The notes: generated by a model from the sequence alone, not told the origin. A stretch of 64,000 nucleotides of DNA from Streptomyces sp. YIM 130001 (GCF_003574445.1 NZ_KZ984562.1:21013-85012), one strand, 5' to 3'. Numbered from the stretch's first letter, positions 7,821-17,057 are shown. A program made the numbers and translations.

Positions 7821-9110
7821 TCATTCGGTGTCGGTGAGGATGGACCGCGGGTGCAGACGGACGATTCCGATGCCCGGGACGACCGTGGAGACCAGGGAGA
7901 TGCCGAGCCCGATGGCGGCCACCTTGCCGACGGTTGCGGGCTCGACCCGTACCTCCGGCGCAGCCACCTCGGCGCCCCGTGCATCGCGCCCGCCGGCCGG
8001 GGCCGGACGGTCGTCACGACCGCCGAGCAGCGCGTCGCCCACGTGCTGCCCGGCGAGCGACCCGGCGAGCGCGGCGAGCGCGACGGCCGGCAGCGCCAAC
8101 GCCGCCACCTCCACGGCGTGCTGGCCGATCAGCTTCCACTTCTTCTCGCCCATCGAGAGCAGCACGCCGAGCTCGGCCCGCCGCTCACGGATCTGCAGCA
8201 GCACGACGAGACCGAGGACCAGCGCTCCGGCCAGGGCGATCACCCGGACGATCAGGCCCGCGAACGTGCCGACCTGCTGGATCGGCCGCACCTGGTCCCG
8301 GTACGCCTTGTCGTTCACCCGGAAGTCGAAGTCGCCCTTGCCGAGCAGGCGTCGGGCCTCCGCGTGCAGCTGCTCGGCCCGGTCCGGCGACCCGATCCTG
8401 AACACCGCCTCGCGGACCGGCTCGGTGCCGTCGCCGAGCTTCTGGGCCGTGGCCATCGGTACGTAGAGCGTGTTGCCGGGCAGTTCGTGCGGCGGCTGCC
8501 ACTCCTGCGGATCCTGCGTCGGGTCCTGGAAGACGCCCACGATCTTCATCGGTACGGTGCGCTCGCCGTCGGCCGACCGCGCATGGACGGTGCCGCCCAC
8601 CCGGAGACCGTTCTTCTCGGCCAGGCGCTGCTCGATCACCGCGACGTGACGGGCCGCGTCCGATGGGGAGATACCGCGGCCGTCCGTGATCTTCATCGAT
8701 CCGTACGAGAAGGGGAGCAGCATGCCGGAGTCGCGGACGCCGTGTGCGGAGAGGGGGCTCCGGTCCTCCTTTCCGGCACCGGTTCCGGTGCCTCCGGGCC
8801 TCGGTACGTCCGACGCCAGCGGAACGACACCTCGCGCCGCCCCCGCCCGTACCGGAAGCTCCGGGTTGTAGCGGTGCACCAGCTCCGAGGCGCCGAGCCG
8901 GTCCGCGCGGGCCGGGGTGAGGCCCTGCTTCTCGACCGTGACATCGACGCCGATGGTGCGCTGCGCATCCGCCTCCTGGCGGGCGGCGGCGCCCTCGAGC
9001 AGGAAGCCGCCGAGCAGCAGGGTGCAGATGACGACGAAGACCGCGAACAGTCCGGCGGTCCTGGACCTCCTGGCACCCAGGCTCATCCCGGCGCGCTTGA
9101 CGAAGTTCAT
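7821..9110 (-). CDS. FtsX-like ABC transporter permease 2
   Basis: 429 residues, with the same architecture as the next permease: N-terminal MNFVKRAGMSLGARRSRTA leading into a membrane segment, a large extracytoplasmic domain, then three C-terminal membrane segments, with the shared SMGEKKWKLIGQ loop motif. It ends in RLHPRSILT, matching the paralogue's RLSPRSILT. First gene of the exporter operon. The 160-bp gap to permease 1 could hold a second promoter. The spacer upstream (9111-9348) carries direct repeats that are candidate binding sites for the divergently encoded response regulator. Confidence 0.85.
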   Translation of the reverse strand: MNFVKRAGMSLGARRSRTAGLFAVFVVICTLLLGGFLLEGAAARQEADAQRTIGVDVTVEKQGLTPARADRLGASELVHRYNPELPVRAGAARGVVPLASDVPRPGGTGTGAGKEDRSPLSAHGVRDSGMLLPFSYGSMKITDGRGISPSDAARHVAVIEQRLAEKNGLRVGGTVHARSADGERTVPMKIVGVFQDPTQDPQEWQPPHELPGNTLYVPMATAQKLGDGTEPVREAVFRIGSPDRAEQLHAEARRLLGKGDFDFRVNDKAYRDQVRPIQQVGTFAGLIVRVIALAGALVLGLVVLLQIRERRAELGVLLSMGEKKWKLIGQHAVEVAALALPAVALAALAGSLAGQHVGDALLGGRDDRPAPAGGRDARGAEVAAPEVRVEPATVGKVAAIGLGISLVSTVVPGIGIVRLHPRSILTDTE

Positions 9111-9141
9111 GCCGCGACACAAGCAGGCGGCCGTGTGCAGC

Positions 9142-9176
9142 GGGATAAGCGTGTTACGCCGGGATAAGCGCGTTAC
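9142..9176. promoter_or_regulatory. Direct repeat, candidate response-regulator site
   Basis: GGGATAAGCGTGTTAC (9142-9157) and GGGATAAGCGCGTTAC (9161-9176) are direct repeats offset by 19 bp, with a partial third copy (GGCGTAAGC) at about 9180. OmpR-type regulators commonly bind tandem direct repeats. The site lies 31 bp upstream of the permease start and on the regulator side of the spacer, so it could control the exporter operon. Confidence 0.45.
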
Positions 9177-9202
9177 AGCGGCGTAAGCCCTGCCGTCCCC
9201 CA

Positions 9203-9276
9203 CCGTGACCCGTGACCCGTGACCCGTGACCCGTGACCCGTGACCCGTGACCCGTGACGCGTGACCCGTGAGGCGT
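9203..9276. repeat. 7-bp tandem repeat (CCGTGAC)
   Basis: About ten consecutive copies of a 7-bp unit, the last ones slightly diverged, in the spacer between the exporter operon and the two-component genes. It sits between the candidate operator and the response regulator start, so copy-number change would alter the spacing of the divergent promoters. Confidence 0.85.
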
Positions 9277-9348
9277 GGCCGTGCCCCGCGGCCCCCACCG
9301 CCCCGCGTCCTTATCCGCCTGCAATCCCGGCCTTGATTCCATGAGCCC

Positions 9349-10011
9349 ATGAGAGTTCTCGTAGCGGAGGACCACCGCATCCTCGCCCGCACCGTGGCCA
9401 CCGGTCTGCGCCGCGAGGCCATGGCCGTCGACATCGCCGCCACCGGGGACGAGGCCGAGCGGATGTGCCTGCTCACCGCCTACGACGTGCTGATCCTCGA
9501 CCGCGACCTGCCGGTCCTCAGCGGCGACGAGGTGTGCAGACGGCTGCGCGAACTCTCCGACCCGCCGCGCATCCTGATGCTGACCGCGGCCGGCGAACTC
9601 ACCGACAAGATCTACGGCCTCGCCACGCTCGGCGCCGACGACTACCTGACGAAACCCTTCGACTTCACCGAACTCGTCGCCCGGGTAAGGACGTTGAGCC
9701 GCCGTGTCGCCAAACTGCCGCCCGCCGTGCAGCACTTCGGTCCCGTAGCCCTCGACGGGACGCGGCGCGAGGTGTCCGTCGACGGCCGGCCGCTGGAACT
9801 GACGTCGAAGGAATTCGCGGTCCTGCACCTGCTCCTGAAGGCCGGTGGAGCCCCCGTACCGCACGACGAACTCGTCCGCACCGTCTGGGACGAGCACCTC
9901 GACCCGCGCACCAGCGCGGTCCGCGCCACCGTCAGCCGACTGCGCGCCAAGCTCGGCGACCAGGTCCTCATCGCCGCCGACAAGGGAGAGGGCTACCGGC
10001 TGTGCGACTGA
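9349..10011 (+). CDS. OmpR-family response regulator
   Basis: 220 residues. The receiver domain has acidic residues AEDH at the start, phosphoacceptor Asp in VLILDRDLP (about residue 51), T in LMLTA and K in LTKPFDF. It is followed by a winged-helix DNA-binding domain (LTSKEFAVLHLLLKAGGA, then VRATVSRLRAKLGD and GYRLCD). Start ATG 9349. It overlaps the histidine kinase gene by 10 bp, so the two are translationally linked. Divergent from the FtsX-type exporter operon, which it probably controls. Confidence 0.9.
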   Translation: MRVLVAEDHRILARTVATGLRREAMAVDIAATGDEAERMCLLTAYDVLILDRDLPVLSGDEVCRRLRELSDPPRILMLTAAGELTDKIYGLATLGADDYLTKPFDFTELVARVRTLSRRVAKLPPAVQHFGPVALDGTRREVSVDGRPLELTSKEFAVLHLLLKAGGAPVPHDELVRTVWDEHLDPRTSAVRATVSRLRAKLGDQVLIAADKGEGYRLCD

Positions 10012-11198
10012 ACCCGCGGGCCCTGCTGCGCAGGCTGCCGTTCCGCTCCCGCCTGGCCGTGGCCTTCTCCGGGCTCTTCCTGGTCGCCGGCATCATCCTG
10101 CTCGCCTTCGTGGTCGTCCTCGCGCGCTACGGAACGGACCAGCAGGTCCAGGGCATGTCGGTCAGGTACGGCGACCTGCCGGACGAGGAGGCGCCACCCT
10201 TCGGGCCCGTACGCCCCACCACCCCGCACGGCACGACGGAGCCGCAGGGGCGGGTCGCCGACGTCGCCGTCCAGAAGATCGACCAGACCGTGCAGGCCGT
10301 CCAGGACACCGCCCTGCGTCAGATGATGGTCTGGTCGGCCGTCGGCCTCCTGGTGATGGCGCTCCTCGCCGGACTGCTCGGCCGGTGGCTGGCGGGCCGG
10401 GCCCTGCGCCCCGTCGCCTCCATGACCGAGGCGGCCCGCCGCATCAGCGAACAGAACCTGCACCAACGCCTCGCGCTCACCGGCCCCGACGACGAACTCC
10501 ACCGTCTCGCCGACACCTTCGACACCATGCTCGACCGCCTGGAGAAGTCGTTCGAGAGCCAGCGCCGCTTCGTCGCCAACGCCTCCCACGAACTCAAGAC
10601 ACCCCTCGCCGTCCAGCGCACGAGCCTCCAGGTCGGCCTCGCCGACCCCTTGCCGGACGCTCTCACCGGCGTACGCGAGGACCTGCTCACCGCCAACCGG
10701 GAAGCCGAACAGCTCGTCGACGCCTTGCTGTTGCTGGCCCGCAGCGACCGCGGCCTGGAGCGGACCGAGCCCGTGGACCTCGCGGCCACGGCCCGATCCG
10801 CCCTCGCCGAACTCGCCCCGCTCGCCGCCCGGTACGACGTCCGCATCGCCCTCGAGGCCGGCGCCGCACCGACCGTCCCCGGCGACCCGGTCCTCCTCCG
10901 CCACCTGCTCACGAACCTGATCCGCAACGCAGTCCAGTACAACCAACCCGCCGGCCACGTCCGCGTCCACCTCGACGCCCGCACCCTGACGGTCACCAAC
11001 ACCGGACCCGTCGTACCCCCGGAACGCATCCCCGGCCTCTTCGACCCGTTCCGCCGGCTGGCCACCGACCGCACCACCACCACCGGCCACGGCCTCGGTC
11101 TCTCCATCGCCGCATCCATCGCCACGGCCCACCACGCCACCCTCACAGCCGCCCCGGCCCCCGACGGAGGCCTCACCCTCACCCTGCACTTCCCCTGA
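10002..11198 (+). CDS. Sensor histidine kinase
   Basis: 398 residues starting at GTG 10002, chosen because a GGGAGAGG ribosome site lies about 10 nt before and the first membrane segment follows at residues 15-40. Order of domains: TM1, a short extracytoplasmic segment of about 60 residues, TM2 (VWSAVGLLVMALLAGLLG), HAMP, HisKA with the phosphorylated His in NASHELKTPLA, and HATPase with N-box NLIRNAVQYN and G-box GHGLGLSIA. The short outer loop suggests sensing in or at the membrane, possibly through the neighbouring permeases. Partner of the response regulator encoded immediately upstream. Confidence 0.9.
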   Translation: MRLNPRALLRRLPFRSRLAVAFSGLFLVAGIILLAFVVVLARYGTDQQVQGMSVRYGDLPDEEAPPFGPVRPTTPHGTTEPQGRVADVAVQKIDQTVQAVQDTALRQMMVWSAVGLLVMALLAGLLGRWLAGRALRPVASMTEAARRISEQNLHQRLALTGPDDELHRLADTFDTMLDRLEKSFESQRRFVANASHELKTPLAVQRTSLQVGLADPLPDALTGVREDLLTANREAEQLVDALLLLARSDRGLERTEPVDLAATARSALAELAPLAARYDVRIALEAGAAPTVPGDPVLLRHLLTNLIRNAVQYNQPAGHVRVHLDARTLTVTNTGPVVPPERIPGLFDPFRRLATDRTTTTGHGLGLSIAASIATAHHATLTAAPAPDGGLTLTLHFP

Positions 11199-11264
11199 CC
11201 CGCGGAGCCCCCGCCGGATGAGCCACGAACGGTCAGGCCGCCACTCGTGATACCTCTCCCGGCT

Positions 11265-11822
11265 ATGGGCGATCTTGTGACAGCGCGGCTGGTGCTCCAT
11301 CCGATGACGGCCGGCGAGGCGGAGCGAGTGCTGGCGGGCGAGTCGGGCGGTGGCACCCGATGGGCGCCCGGGTACCCCACCGAGGGCGACGCCTCCGCCG
11401 TCGAGCGCTTCCTGCGCACCTGCGCGGACACCGGTGATCCCCAGCCGTTCGGCACCTACGAGATCCGTCGCCGCGAGGACGGCCGGGTGATCGGCGGCGT
11501 GGACTTCCACGGACCGGTGGACGAGCACGGCAGCGTCACGATCGGCTACGGCCTCGTCCCGTCGGAGCGGGGCAAGGGATACGCGTCCGAAGCCCTGCGC
11601 GCACTGCTGCTGTATGCACGGGAACGCGGTGTCACCAGCGTGAAAGGCGACGCCGACCACGACAACATCGCGTCCCACCACGTCATGACGGCGGCCGGCA
11701 TGCGGCCGACCGGCCAGGACGAACGCGTCCGGTACTTCGAAGCCTCCTGGACGGACGCGACGGACGCGACGGACGCGACGGACGCGACGGACGCGACGGA
11801 CGGTACCGGACCGTGCTCCTAG
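11265..11822 (+). CDS. GNAT-family N-acetyltransferase
   Basis: About 185 residues of the RimJ/RimL-like GNAT group. Acetyl-CoA binding is indicated by YGLVPSERGKGYASEALRAL around residues 95-115, preceded by TIG and GGVDFHG strands. The substrate is unknown. The start could be GTG 11247 or ATG 11265; neither has a convincing ribosome site. The C-terminus is a low-complexity tail of five ATD repeats encoded by a perfect 9-bp tandem repeat at about 11751-11801, which is likely to vary in length between strains. Confidence 0.8.
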   Translation: MGDLVTARLVLHPMTAGEAERVLAGESGGGTRWAPGYPTEGDASAVERFLRTCADTGDPQPFGTYEIRRREDGRVIGGVDFHGPVDEHGSVTIGYGLVPSERGKGYASEALRALLLYARERGVTSVKGDADHDNIASHHVMTAAGMRPTGQDERVRYFEASWTDATDATDATDATDATDGTGPCS

Positions 11823-11892
11823 CGATCGCGGCGTGCCGCGCCGTGCCGTGCCGGGGTGGACTACTCGCCTCTCGGCGCCGGGCCGAGGCGGC

Positions 11893-13515
11893 TCACCGCT
11901 CCCGCGTCTCCTGCGCCTCCTCGAACTCGCGGCGGATGGCCTCGCCGCCGCGAGCGCGCCAGTCCTTCATGGTCTCGTCCCAGCTGGACACGGGCTTGCG
12001 GCCGCGGTAGATGTCCTTCGCCGCGTTGTCGAGGAGGGTTCCCAGGAGCGCCTGCTTGGACGCGTACGTCGGCGAATAGAGACCGTAACCGGCGTTGAGG
12101 ATCATGGATTCGGCGGAATGCCTGAGGTTCTCGTACACCGCGTCGGCCGCGTCGGGAAAGCCCGCGTAGTAGATGGGGGGCGCGGTGTCGACGAAGTACC
12201 CGAGGGGGAAGTAGGTCAGTACGGTCTCGCTGTTTCCCGCCCTCGTCGACCTCGGCTCTCCGTCCTTGAAATTGAAGTCGTGCCCCTCGATGCCGTACTT
12301 ACGGAAGGTGTACTCCTTCGTACCGAAGGGCGCCGCCGCCCAGTTGAGGACTTCCAGGATCATGCGGGTGCGTTCCGGTGACGTCGCGGAGATCGCCGTG
12401 ATGGAGTTGTTGGGGGCGAACCACACCTTCCCCGGCTTTCCGTCGGGACCGGGAATCGTGGGCATCGCGATCTCGAAGTCGTCGACGGTCGCCTGCTGGT
12501 AGAAGCTGGGCAGCCCGCTGAAGGTGTCCTGGATCATGGCCGTGGCTCCCTGCGGGAACCACACTTTCCCGTTGAACGAGTTGATGGCGTCCGGGTGCAG
12601 CATTCCCTCCGCACTCATGCGCCGCCCGACCTCCAACTGCTCCTTGCGCTCCTCCATTTCGCTCTCGTGCGTGAACCTGCCGTTCTCCTCCTTCCAGACG
12701 TTCGGCATGTCGAGCATGGTGGACAGCACCGTGTTGGGTACCTGCGAGAACGCCCACATGTTCCGGCGCTCGTCGGTCATCTTGCGGCCGATCTCCAGGA
12801 GTTCGTCGATCGACGTGAAATTCGGGTCGACGCCGCGCTTACGGAAGAGGTCCGCCCTCGACAGCATCGTGTTCGCGGCAAGCACGCCTCGTACGACCGG
12901 AACGGCATAGATTTTTCCGGCGAACACGCAGCCCCGCCAGGATTCCGTCGGCAGATTCGCCAGGAACGGGTACTTCAGGATCTCGGAGCCGGACAGATAG
13001 GGAGTCAGGTCCTGCGCCTTCGCCTGCAGGAGCTGCGGCAGATAGGGCGGGGTGCCGAAGATGTTCCAGACGTCGCCGAGTGTGTCACCGGCGATGGAGG
13101 TCTGCAGCTTGTCGGGGAAGTCGGGGCCGGGAGCCATATTCAGCTCGATGTCGAGATTGAGCTGCCGATTGAGCTCGCGCCAGTAGCGGTTCTGGTCGAC
13201 TCCCGGCGGAATGGGCCCGGAAACCGGCACCGTGCCGGACAGCCTGGACCCGTCTCCCGGACGGCGGGTGATCGTCCGCTCGGTGTCCTTCGGATAGTGC
13301 CGGAAGGCAGCGGGTATCCGGCCCGAGGCGGGCAGGTCCGGCTTGGGCCCTTCCCAGGGCCGGTACGCGGGGAGCTTCACACCCCTGTTCATGGCCTTGA
13401 TGTCGGTGGAGCGGGTCACCGTGGAACATCCCGCCAGGCTCGCGATCCCCGTGGAGCCGAGGAGCAGCCCGCCCACGCCGCTCACGAAGGAACGACGGTT
13501 CATCGGCTTTCCCAT
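11893..13515 (-). CDS. Sugar ABC transporter substrate-binding lipoprotein
   Basis: 540-residue extracytoplasmic binding protein of the LplA/YtcQ-like group. The signal region has NRRSF, a weak twin-arginine motif, and ends in the lipobox LAGC, so the mature protein is tethered to the membrane. The ATG at 13515 has GAAGGG 6 nt upstream; the ATG at 13521 overlaps the preceding permease stop but has no spacing to that site. Partners are the two permeases encoded upstream. No ABC ATPase gene is present, so a shared ATPase such as MsiK probably drives uptake. Substrate is probably an oligosaccharide, not identified here. Confidence 0.88.
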   Translation of the reverse strand: MGKPMNRRSFVSGVGGLLLGSTGIASLAGCSTVTRSTDIKAMNRGVKLPAYRPWEGPKPDLPASGRIPAAFRHYPKDTERTITRRPGDGSRLSGTVPVSGPIPPGVDQNRYWRELNRQLNLDIELNMAPGPDFPDKLQTSIAGDTLGDVWNIFGTPPYLPQLLQAKAQDLTPYLSGSEILKYPFLANLPTESWRGCVFAGKIYAVPVVRGVLAANTMLSRADLFRKRGVDPNFTSIDELLEIGRKMTDERRNMWAFSQVPNTVLSTMLDMPNVWKEENGRFTHESEMEERKEQLEVGRRMSAEGMLHPDAINSFNGKVWFPQGATAMIQDTFSGLPSFYQQATVDDFEIAMPTIPGPDGKPGKVWFAPNNSITAISATSPERTRMILEVLNWAAAPFGTKEYTFRKYGIEGHDFNFKDGEPRSTRAGNSETVLTYFPLGYFVDTAPPIYYAGFPDAADAVYENLRHSAESMILNAGYGLYSPTYASKQALLGTLLDNAAKDIYRGRKPVSSWDETMKDWRARGGEAIRREFEEAQETRER

Positions 13516-13517
13516 GT

Positions 13518-14459
13518 TCATCCCTTCACTGCCCCGGTCAGCATTCCCTTGGCGAAGTGGCGCTGCAGGAACGGATACGCGATCAGAATCGGCACGATGG
13601 AGATGACCAGGATCGCCATCTGGATCGACGCCTGCGGCGGCAACTGGTCGGCGCTGGTGCCCAGATCGGCACCCCCGAGTTCGGTGTTCTTGACCACGTA
13701 GGTGCGCAGCACGAGCTGGAGCGGCCACTTGGCGGTGTCGCTGATGTACAGCAGGGCGTTGAAGAAGGCGTTCCAGTACCCGACGGCGTAGAAGAGCCCG
13801 ATGACCGCCAACACCGCACGCGACAGCGGCAGTACGACGCGCCAGAAGATGCCGAACTCGCCGGCGCCGTCGATACGCGCGCTGTCGATCAGCTCCTGCG
13901 GGATGCCCATGAAGAAGGCCCTCAGGACGATGATGTTGAAGCCGTTGATCGCCGTCGGGATGATCAGCGCCCAGTAGGAGTCGAGCAGCCCGAACTCCTT
14001 GACGACCAGGTAGTTGGGGATGAGCCCCGGCGCGATCAGCAGGGTCACCAGGACCAGCATCAGGATCGGCTTCTGGCCGAAGGCCCCCGGGCGGCTCAAC
14101 GAGTAGGCGAGCATGGTCGATCCGACGAGGCTGACCAGCGTGCCCACGAAGGTGATCCCGACACTCACCAGGATCGCCTGCGTGACGACACCGCCGGCGA
14201 AGATCGTCGAGTACGCCGTGGTGTCGAACCCTTCGGGCCAGAGTACGAAGCCTCCGGCGTCCGTGACCTGGTCCGGGGTGGCGATGCTGGTGGAGACGAT
14301 CCCGAAGAACGGGATGATCACCAGCGCGCAGATCACCACGAGGACGACGCCCTTCAATGCCCTGACCGGCATCGACGGAGCATCCAGGTTCCGGGGACGG
14401 CGCTGCTTGGGCCTCGGTGGCCGCTCGGTGCGGGCGGAGTGTTCGGTCGTGTCGATCAT
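13518..14459 (-). CDS. Sugar ABC transporter permease (YtcP/LplC type)
   Basis: 313 residues with six predicted membrane segments and the inner-membrane permease EAA-type loop (ELIDSARIDGAGEFGIFWRV, about residue 200). It ends in FAKGMLTGAVKG, the usual end of this family. The start at 14459 overlaps the stop of the first permease gene (ATGA), and its stop overlaps the start region of the lipoprotein gene. The order permease, permease, binding protein and the sequences place it in the CUT1 family of complex-carbohydrate importers. Confidence 0.88.
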   Translation of the reverse strand: MIDTTEHSARTERPPRPKQRRPRNLDAPSMPVRALKGVVLVVICALVIIPFFGIVSTSIATPDQVTDAGGFVLWPEGFDTTAYSTIFAGGVVTQAILVSVGITFVGTLVSLVGSTMLAYSLSRPGAFGQKPILMLVLVTLLIAPGLIPNYLVVKEFGLLDSYWALIIPTAINGFNIIVLRAFFMGIPQELIDSARIDGAGEFGIFWRVVLPLSRAVLAVIGLFYAVGYWNAFFNALLYISDTAKWPLQLVLRTYVVKNTELGGADLGTSADQLPPQASIQMAILVISIVPILIAYPFLQRHFAKGMLTGAVKG

Positions 14460-15430
14460 CGCTTCTGGTACACCCCTGCCTCGCCGAATACGTGGGCGAC
14501 CCGGTTGGCGCCGTAGACCAGCACGACACCGACGAGCCCCTTGACCAGTCCGACCGCGGCAGCCACACCCCATTGGCCCCCGATGACACCGTTGTTGTAG
14601 ACGTAGGTGTCCAGGACTTCGCTCGATTCCCGTCCGAATGCGCCCTGTTGGAGAATGATCTGCTCGAATCCGACGGACAGTGAGTCACCGAGCCGGAGGA
14701 TGAGCAGCAGGATGATGATCCCGCGCATTCCGGGCAGCGTGACGTGCCACAACTGCCGCATTTTCGACGCCCCGTCGACCTTGGCCGCTTCGTAGAGCGC
14801 AGGGGATATCTGGGACAGCACGGCGAGGAACAGGATCGTCGCCCAGCCGGTGTCCTTCCAGATCACCTGGCTCGTGATGACGGCGATGAACGCGTCGGGA
14901 TTTCCGAGGATGTTGACCGTGCCGTGCCCGCCCGCACGCAGTGCGTTGTTGATGAGGCCGGCGCCGCCGAGCATCTGCTGGAAGACCGCGACGACGATCA
15001 CCCAGGAGAGGAAGTGCGGCAGATAGAGGATCGACTGCACGATCCGCTTGAGCCGTTCCGACAGCAGGCTGTTGAGGAGCAGCGCCAGCAGGATCGGCGC
15101 GGGGAACACGAACACCACCTGGACGATGGTGATTTCGAGGGTGTTCCGCAGCGCGTTCAGGAACTCCGGGTTCCCGTCGAAGATGACCGAGAAGTTGTCG
15201 AAGCCGACCCATGGGCTGCGCCCGATCGGAACGAACGGCAGGTACTCCTGGAACGCGATGAGGTTGCCGAGCAGCGGAAGGTAGAAGAACCCGAGCAGCA
15301 ATGCCACACCGGGCACAGCCATGAGGATCAGGACCCGGTCACGGCGCGCGCGTTGAATCCAGCTCAGCTTCTTGACCGGGGGAGGTGGCTTCCCCGCCGA
15401 GGAAGGCGGCGGAGATTCCTCGGCTACCGC
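14456..15430 (-). pseudogene. Sugar ABC permease (LplB type), start codon lost
   Basis: Permease reading frame intact from the cytoplasmic N-terminal linker (SSAGKPPPPVKKLSW) through six membrane segments and the EAA loop (ALYEAAKVDGASKMRQLWHV) to the usual C-terminus AHVFGEAGVYQKR. Upstream of about 15430 the frame runs into the antisense of a LacI-family gene, and I find no ATG, GTG or TTG with a ribosome site near the expected start. The frame stays open only as antisense of the LacI fragment. The gene appears cut at its 5' end, with perhaps five codons and its promoter removed, so the importer may be silent. Confidence 0.65.
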
Positions 15431-16165
15431 CTGCTCATCCAGCAGACGATCGCGGGCCCGGGGGCCGAACGCGACGCGATAGACGTGTCGGAGTCCGGCC
15501 TCGTCGACGGCATCCTCTTCCAGCCCGTCACCTTGTCCGCGGCCGACATCTCGACGATCGGCGGCCGCAAGCATCCGCTGGTCCTGCTCGGCGAGGAGGA
15601 AGCACCCCCGGAGTTCGACCGCGTGATGATCGACAACGTCGCCGCGGCGGCCGAAGCCGTAGCCGTCATCGCCGCCCTCGGCCGCCGCCGCATCGCCTAC
15701 CTCGGCATCGAACCGGAGCCGCTCACCGCCGCGACCGTCGACCGCACGGCCGGCTACCGGGCCGGGATGCGCGACGCCGGGCTGCCGGTCACGAAGAACC
15801 GCCTGCTCCCGCTCGACGGACTCCAACCGTCGGACGGCGAACGTGCCGTACGGCGGGCGATCGAGCGGGGCCTCCGCTTCGACGGACTCCTGTGCAGGGA
15901 CGACGGGTTGGCCGTCGGTGCGCTCCGCGCCCTGCGCGCCGCGGACGTCTGCGTACCGGACGACGTGGCCGTCGTCGGCTGGGACGGCGACGCCGTCGGC
16001 GCCTTCCTCGAGACGAGCCTGACCACCGTCAGCCCGGACACGGACGCGATCGTCGGCACGGCACTGGACTTCCTCACCGAACGCATCGAGGGCTACACGG
16101 GCCCGGGCCGCCACGTCATCGCCCCCCACACGATCGTCTTCCGGGAGAGCGCTCCGGGGGCGTAG
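15422..16165 (+). pseudogene. LacI-family regulator lacking DNA-binding domain
   Basis: Begins abruptly at GYRLLIQQT and continues through the ligand-binding core (SGLVDGILFQPVTLSAADI, DRVMIDNVAAAAEA, VVGWDG) to the end of a normal LacI-type protein. The first 90 or so residues, including the helix-turn-helix and hinge, are absent, and no start codon with a ribosome site is present. The truncation point coincides with the broken 5' end of the divergent permease gene, so both were hit by one deletion. It was probably the local repressor of the importer operon. Confidence 0.75.
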
Positions 16166-16490
16166 GCGCCCCCCCGGGCACCGGCTCGCCTTCGGTCGCC
16201 CACGGGGGTGCGCCCCGGACTTCGACGCCTCGGGTGTTCCGCACGGCCATCTCGGCGCGCACCCGGTGGATCTGAACACCTTCGCCGCCGCCCAACTGCA
16301 GGGCGGCGGGCGGGGCGTGCTCTCCCCGGTCTGATGCCTGCAGATCCACGAGCGGACCGTCTCCGTCACGACCGCCACCGATACGAACCGGGCCGACGCG
16401 ACGACGACACACGGCCATGGGCCGACGACGGCCACGTTGAGCGCCCGCGGACGGCTCGGACACCGATCCGTCGTCCCTCGATGCGACGCC
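16166..16490. other. Non-coding spacer with possible coding remnants
   Basis: A GC-rich inverted repeat just after the LacI fragment (16165-16216) may be its terminator. Beyond it, short protein-like stretches in different frames, for example VDLNTFAAAQL near 16270, suggest decayed coding sequence, but I cannot assign a family. Confidence 0.35.
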
Positions 16491-17057
16491 TTATTCGGGG
16501 CTCCGCGCTCCGGGCAGCCCCAGAGACGGTTGAACGTCGGCATTCACTTGACCGCCCAAGGTCATGACATTAAGGGTTGCGGAATTCTCGTTGGCAATTG
16601 CGCTCTCTACGCGCGCAACCAGTGTTGTGAACGCTTCGTCATCCGAAAGTTCCCTGTACGGACCAACCTTGGTCTCGAAGTAGACACGCTCATGAGCCAG
16701 GAGCTGCTCGGTCGACCGGTAGTTCTTCCACTGCTCCCGGTATCGATACACGCTCTCGAGGGAGACGGAACCAACTACTACCAAGCTCAGGACGGTGGCG
16801 GTCAGCTTGGCGAACGACAGATCGAGGTTCACCAAGACAGGTACCAGAGCACCACCAACCACCGAGACCGTGCGCATGCGAAGGTGCATGGCCTTCGTCT
16901 TCACAGCCTTCTTGTCGTACCACGCTTGGTATTGCGTCAGCCTGCCGTCCACATAATCCTGCGCTGCAGCCACTGAGCGAGTAGGCGACGGGTGGGCTTC
17001 AAGTGACTGCTTCCCGCTCTTCTCCGGCATGCCGGGAGTACATCGGTACGTGCTCAT
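16491..17057 (-). CDS. DUF4231/SLATT-type two-helix membrane protein
   Basis: 188 residues. A helical N-terminal part (DYVDGRLTQYQAWYDKKAVK) leads to two closely spaced membrane segments (TVSVVGGALVPVLVNL and LTATVLSLVVVGSVSLE), then a charged helix YRYREQWKNYRSTEQLLAHE and FETKVGPY. This is the pattern of SLATT proteins (DUF4231), predicted membrane effectors that often sit beside SMODS/SLOG nucleotide-signalling enzymes in conflict systems. No such partner is encoded next to it here. Its base composition is visibly less GC-rich than the surroundings and it lies between decayed sequence and a long spacer, so horizontal acquisition is likely. Confidence 0.75.
   Translation of the reverse strand: MSTYRCTPGMPEKSGKQSLEAHPSPTRSVAAAQDYVDGRLTQYQAWYDKKAVKTKAMHLRMRTVSVVGGALVPVLVNLDLSFAKLTATVLSLVVVGSVSLESVYRYREQWKNYRSTEQLLAHERVYFETKVGPYRELSDDEAFTTLVARVESAIANENSATLNVMTLGGQVNADVQPSLGLPGARSPE

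Noticed and set aside
13557..14516. Long plus-strand open frame opposite the sugar permease.
   Set aside because: It is a shadow of the real permease, which has membrane segments and family motifs. The antisense product is charged low-complexity sequence.
14456..16543. A single 695-codon minus-strand frame joining a permease to 350 further residues.
   Set aside because: The extra N-terminal part is the exact antisense of a recognisable LacI-family sequence. High GC keeps such antisense frames open. It is not evidence of a fusion protein.
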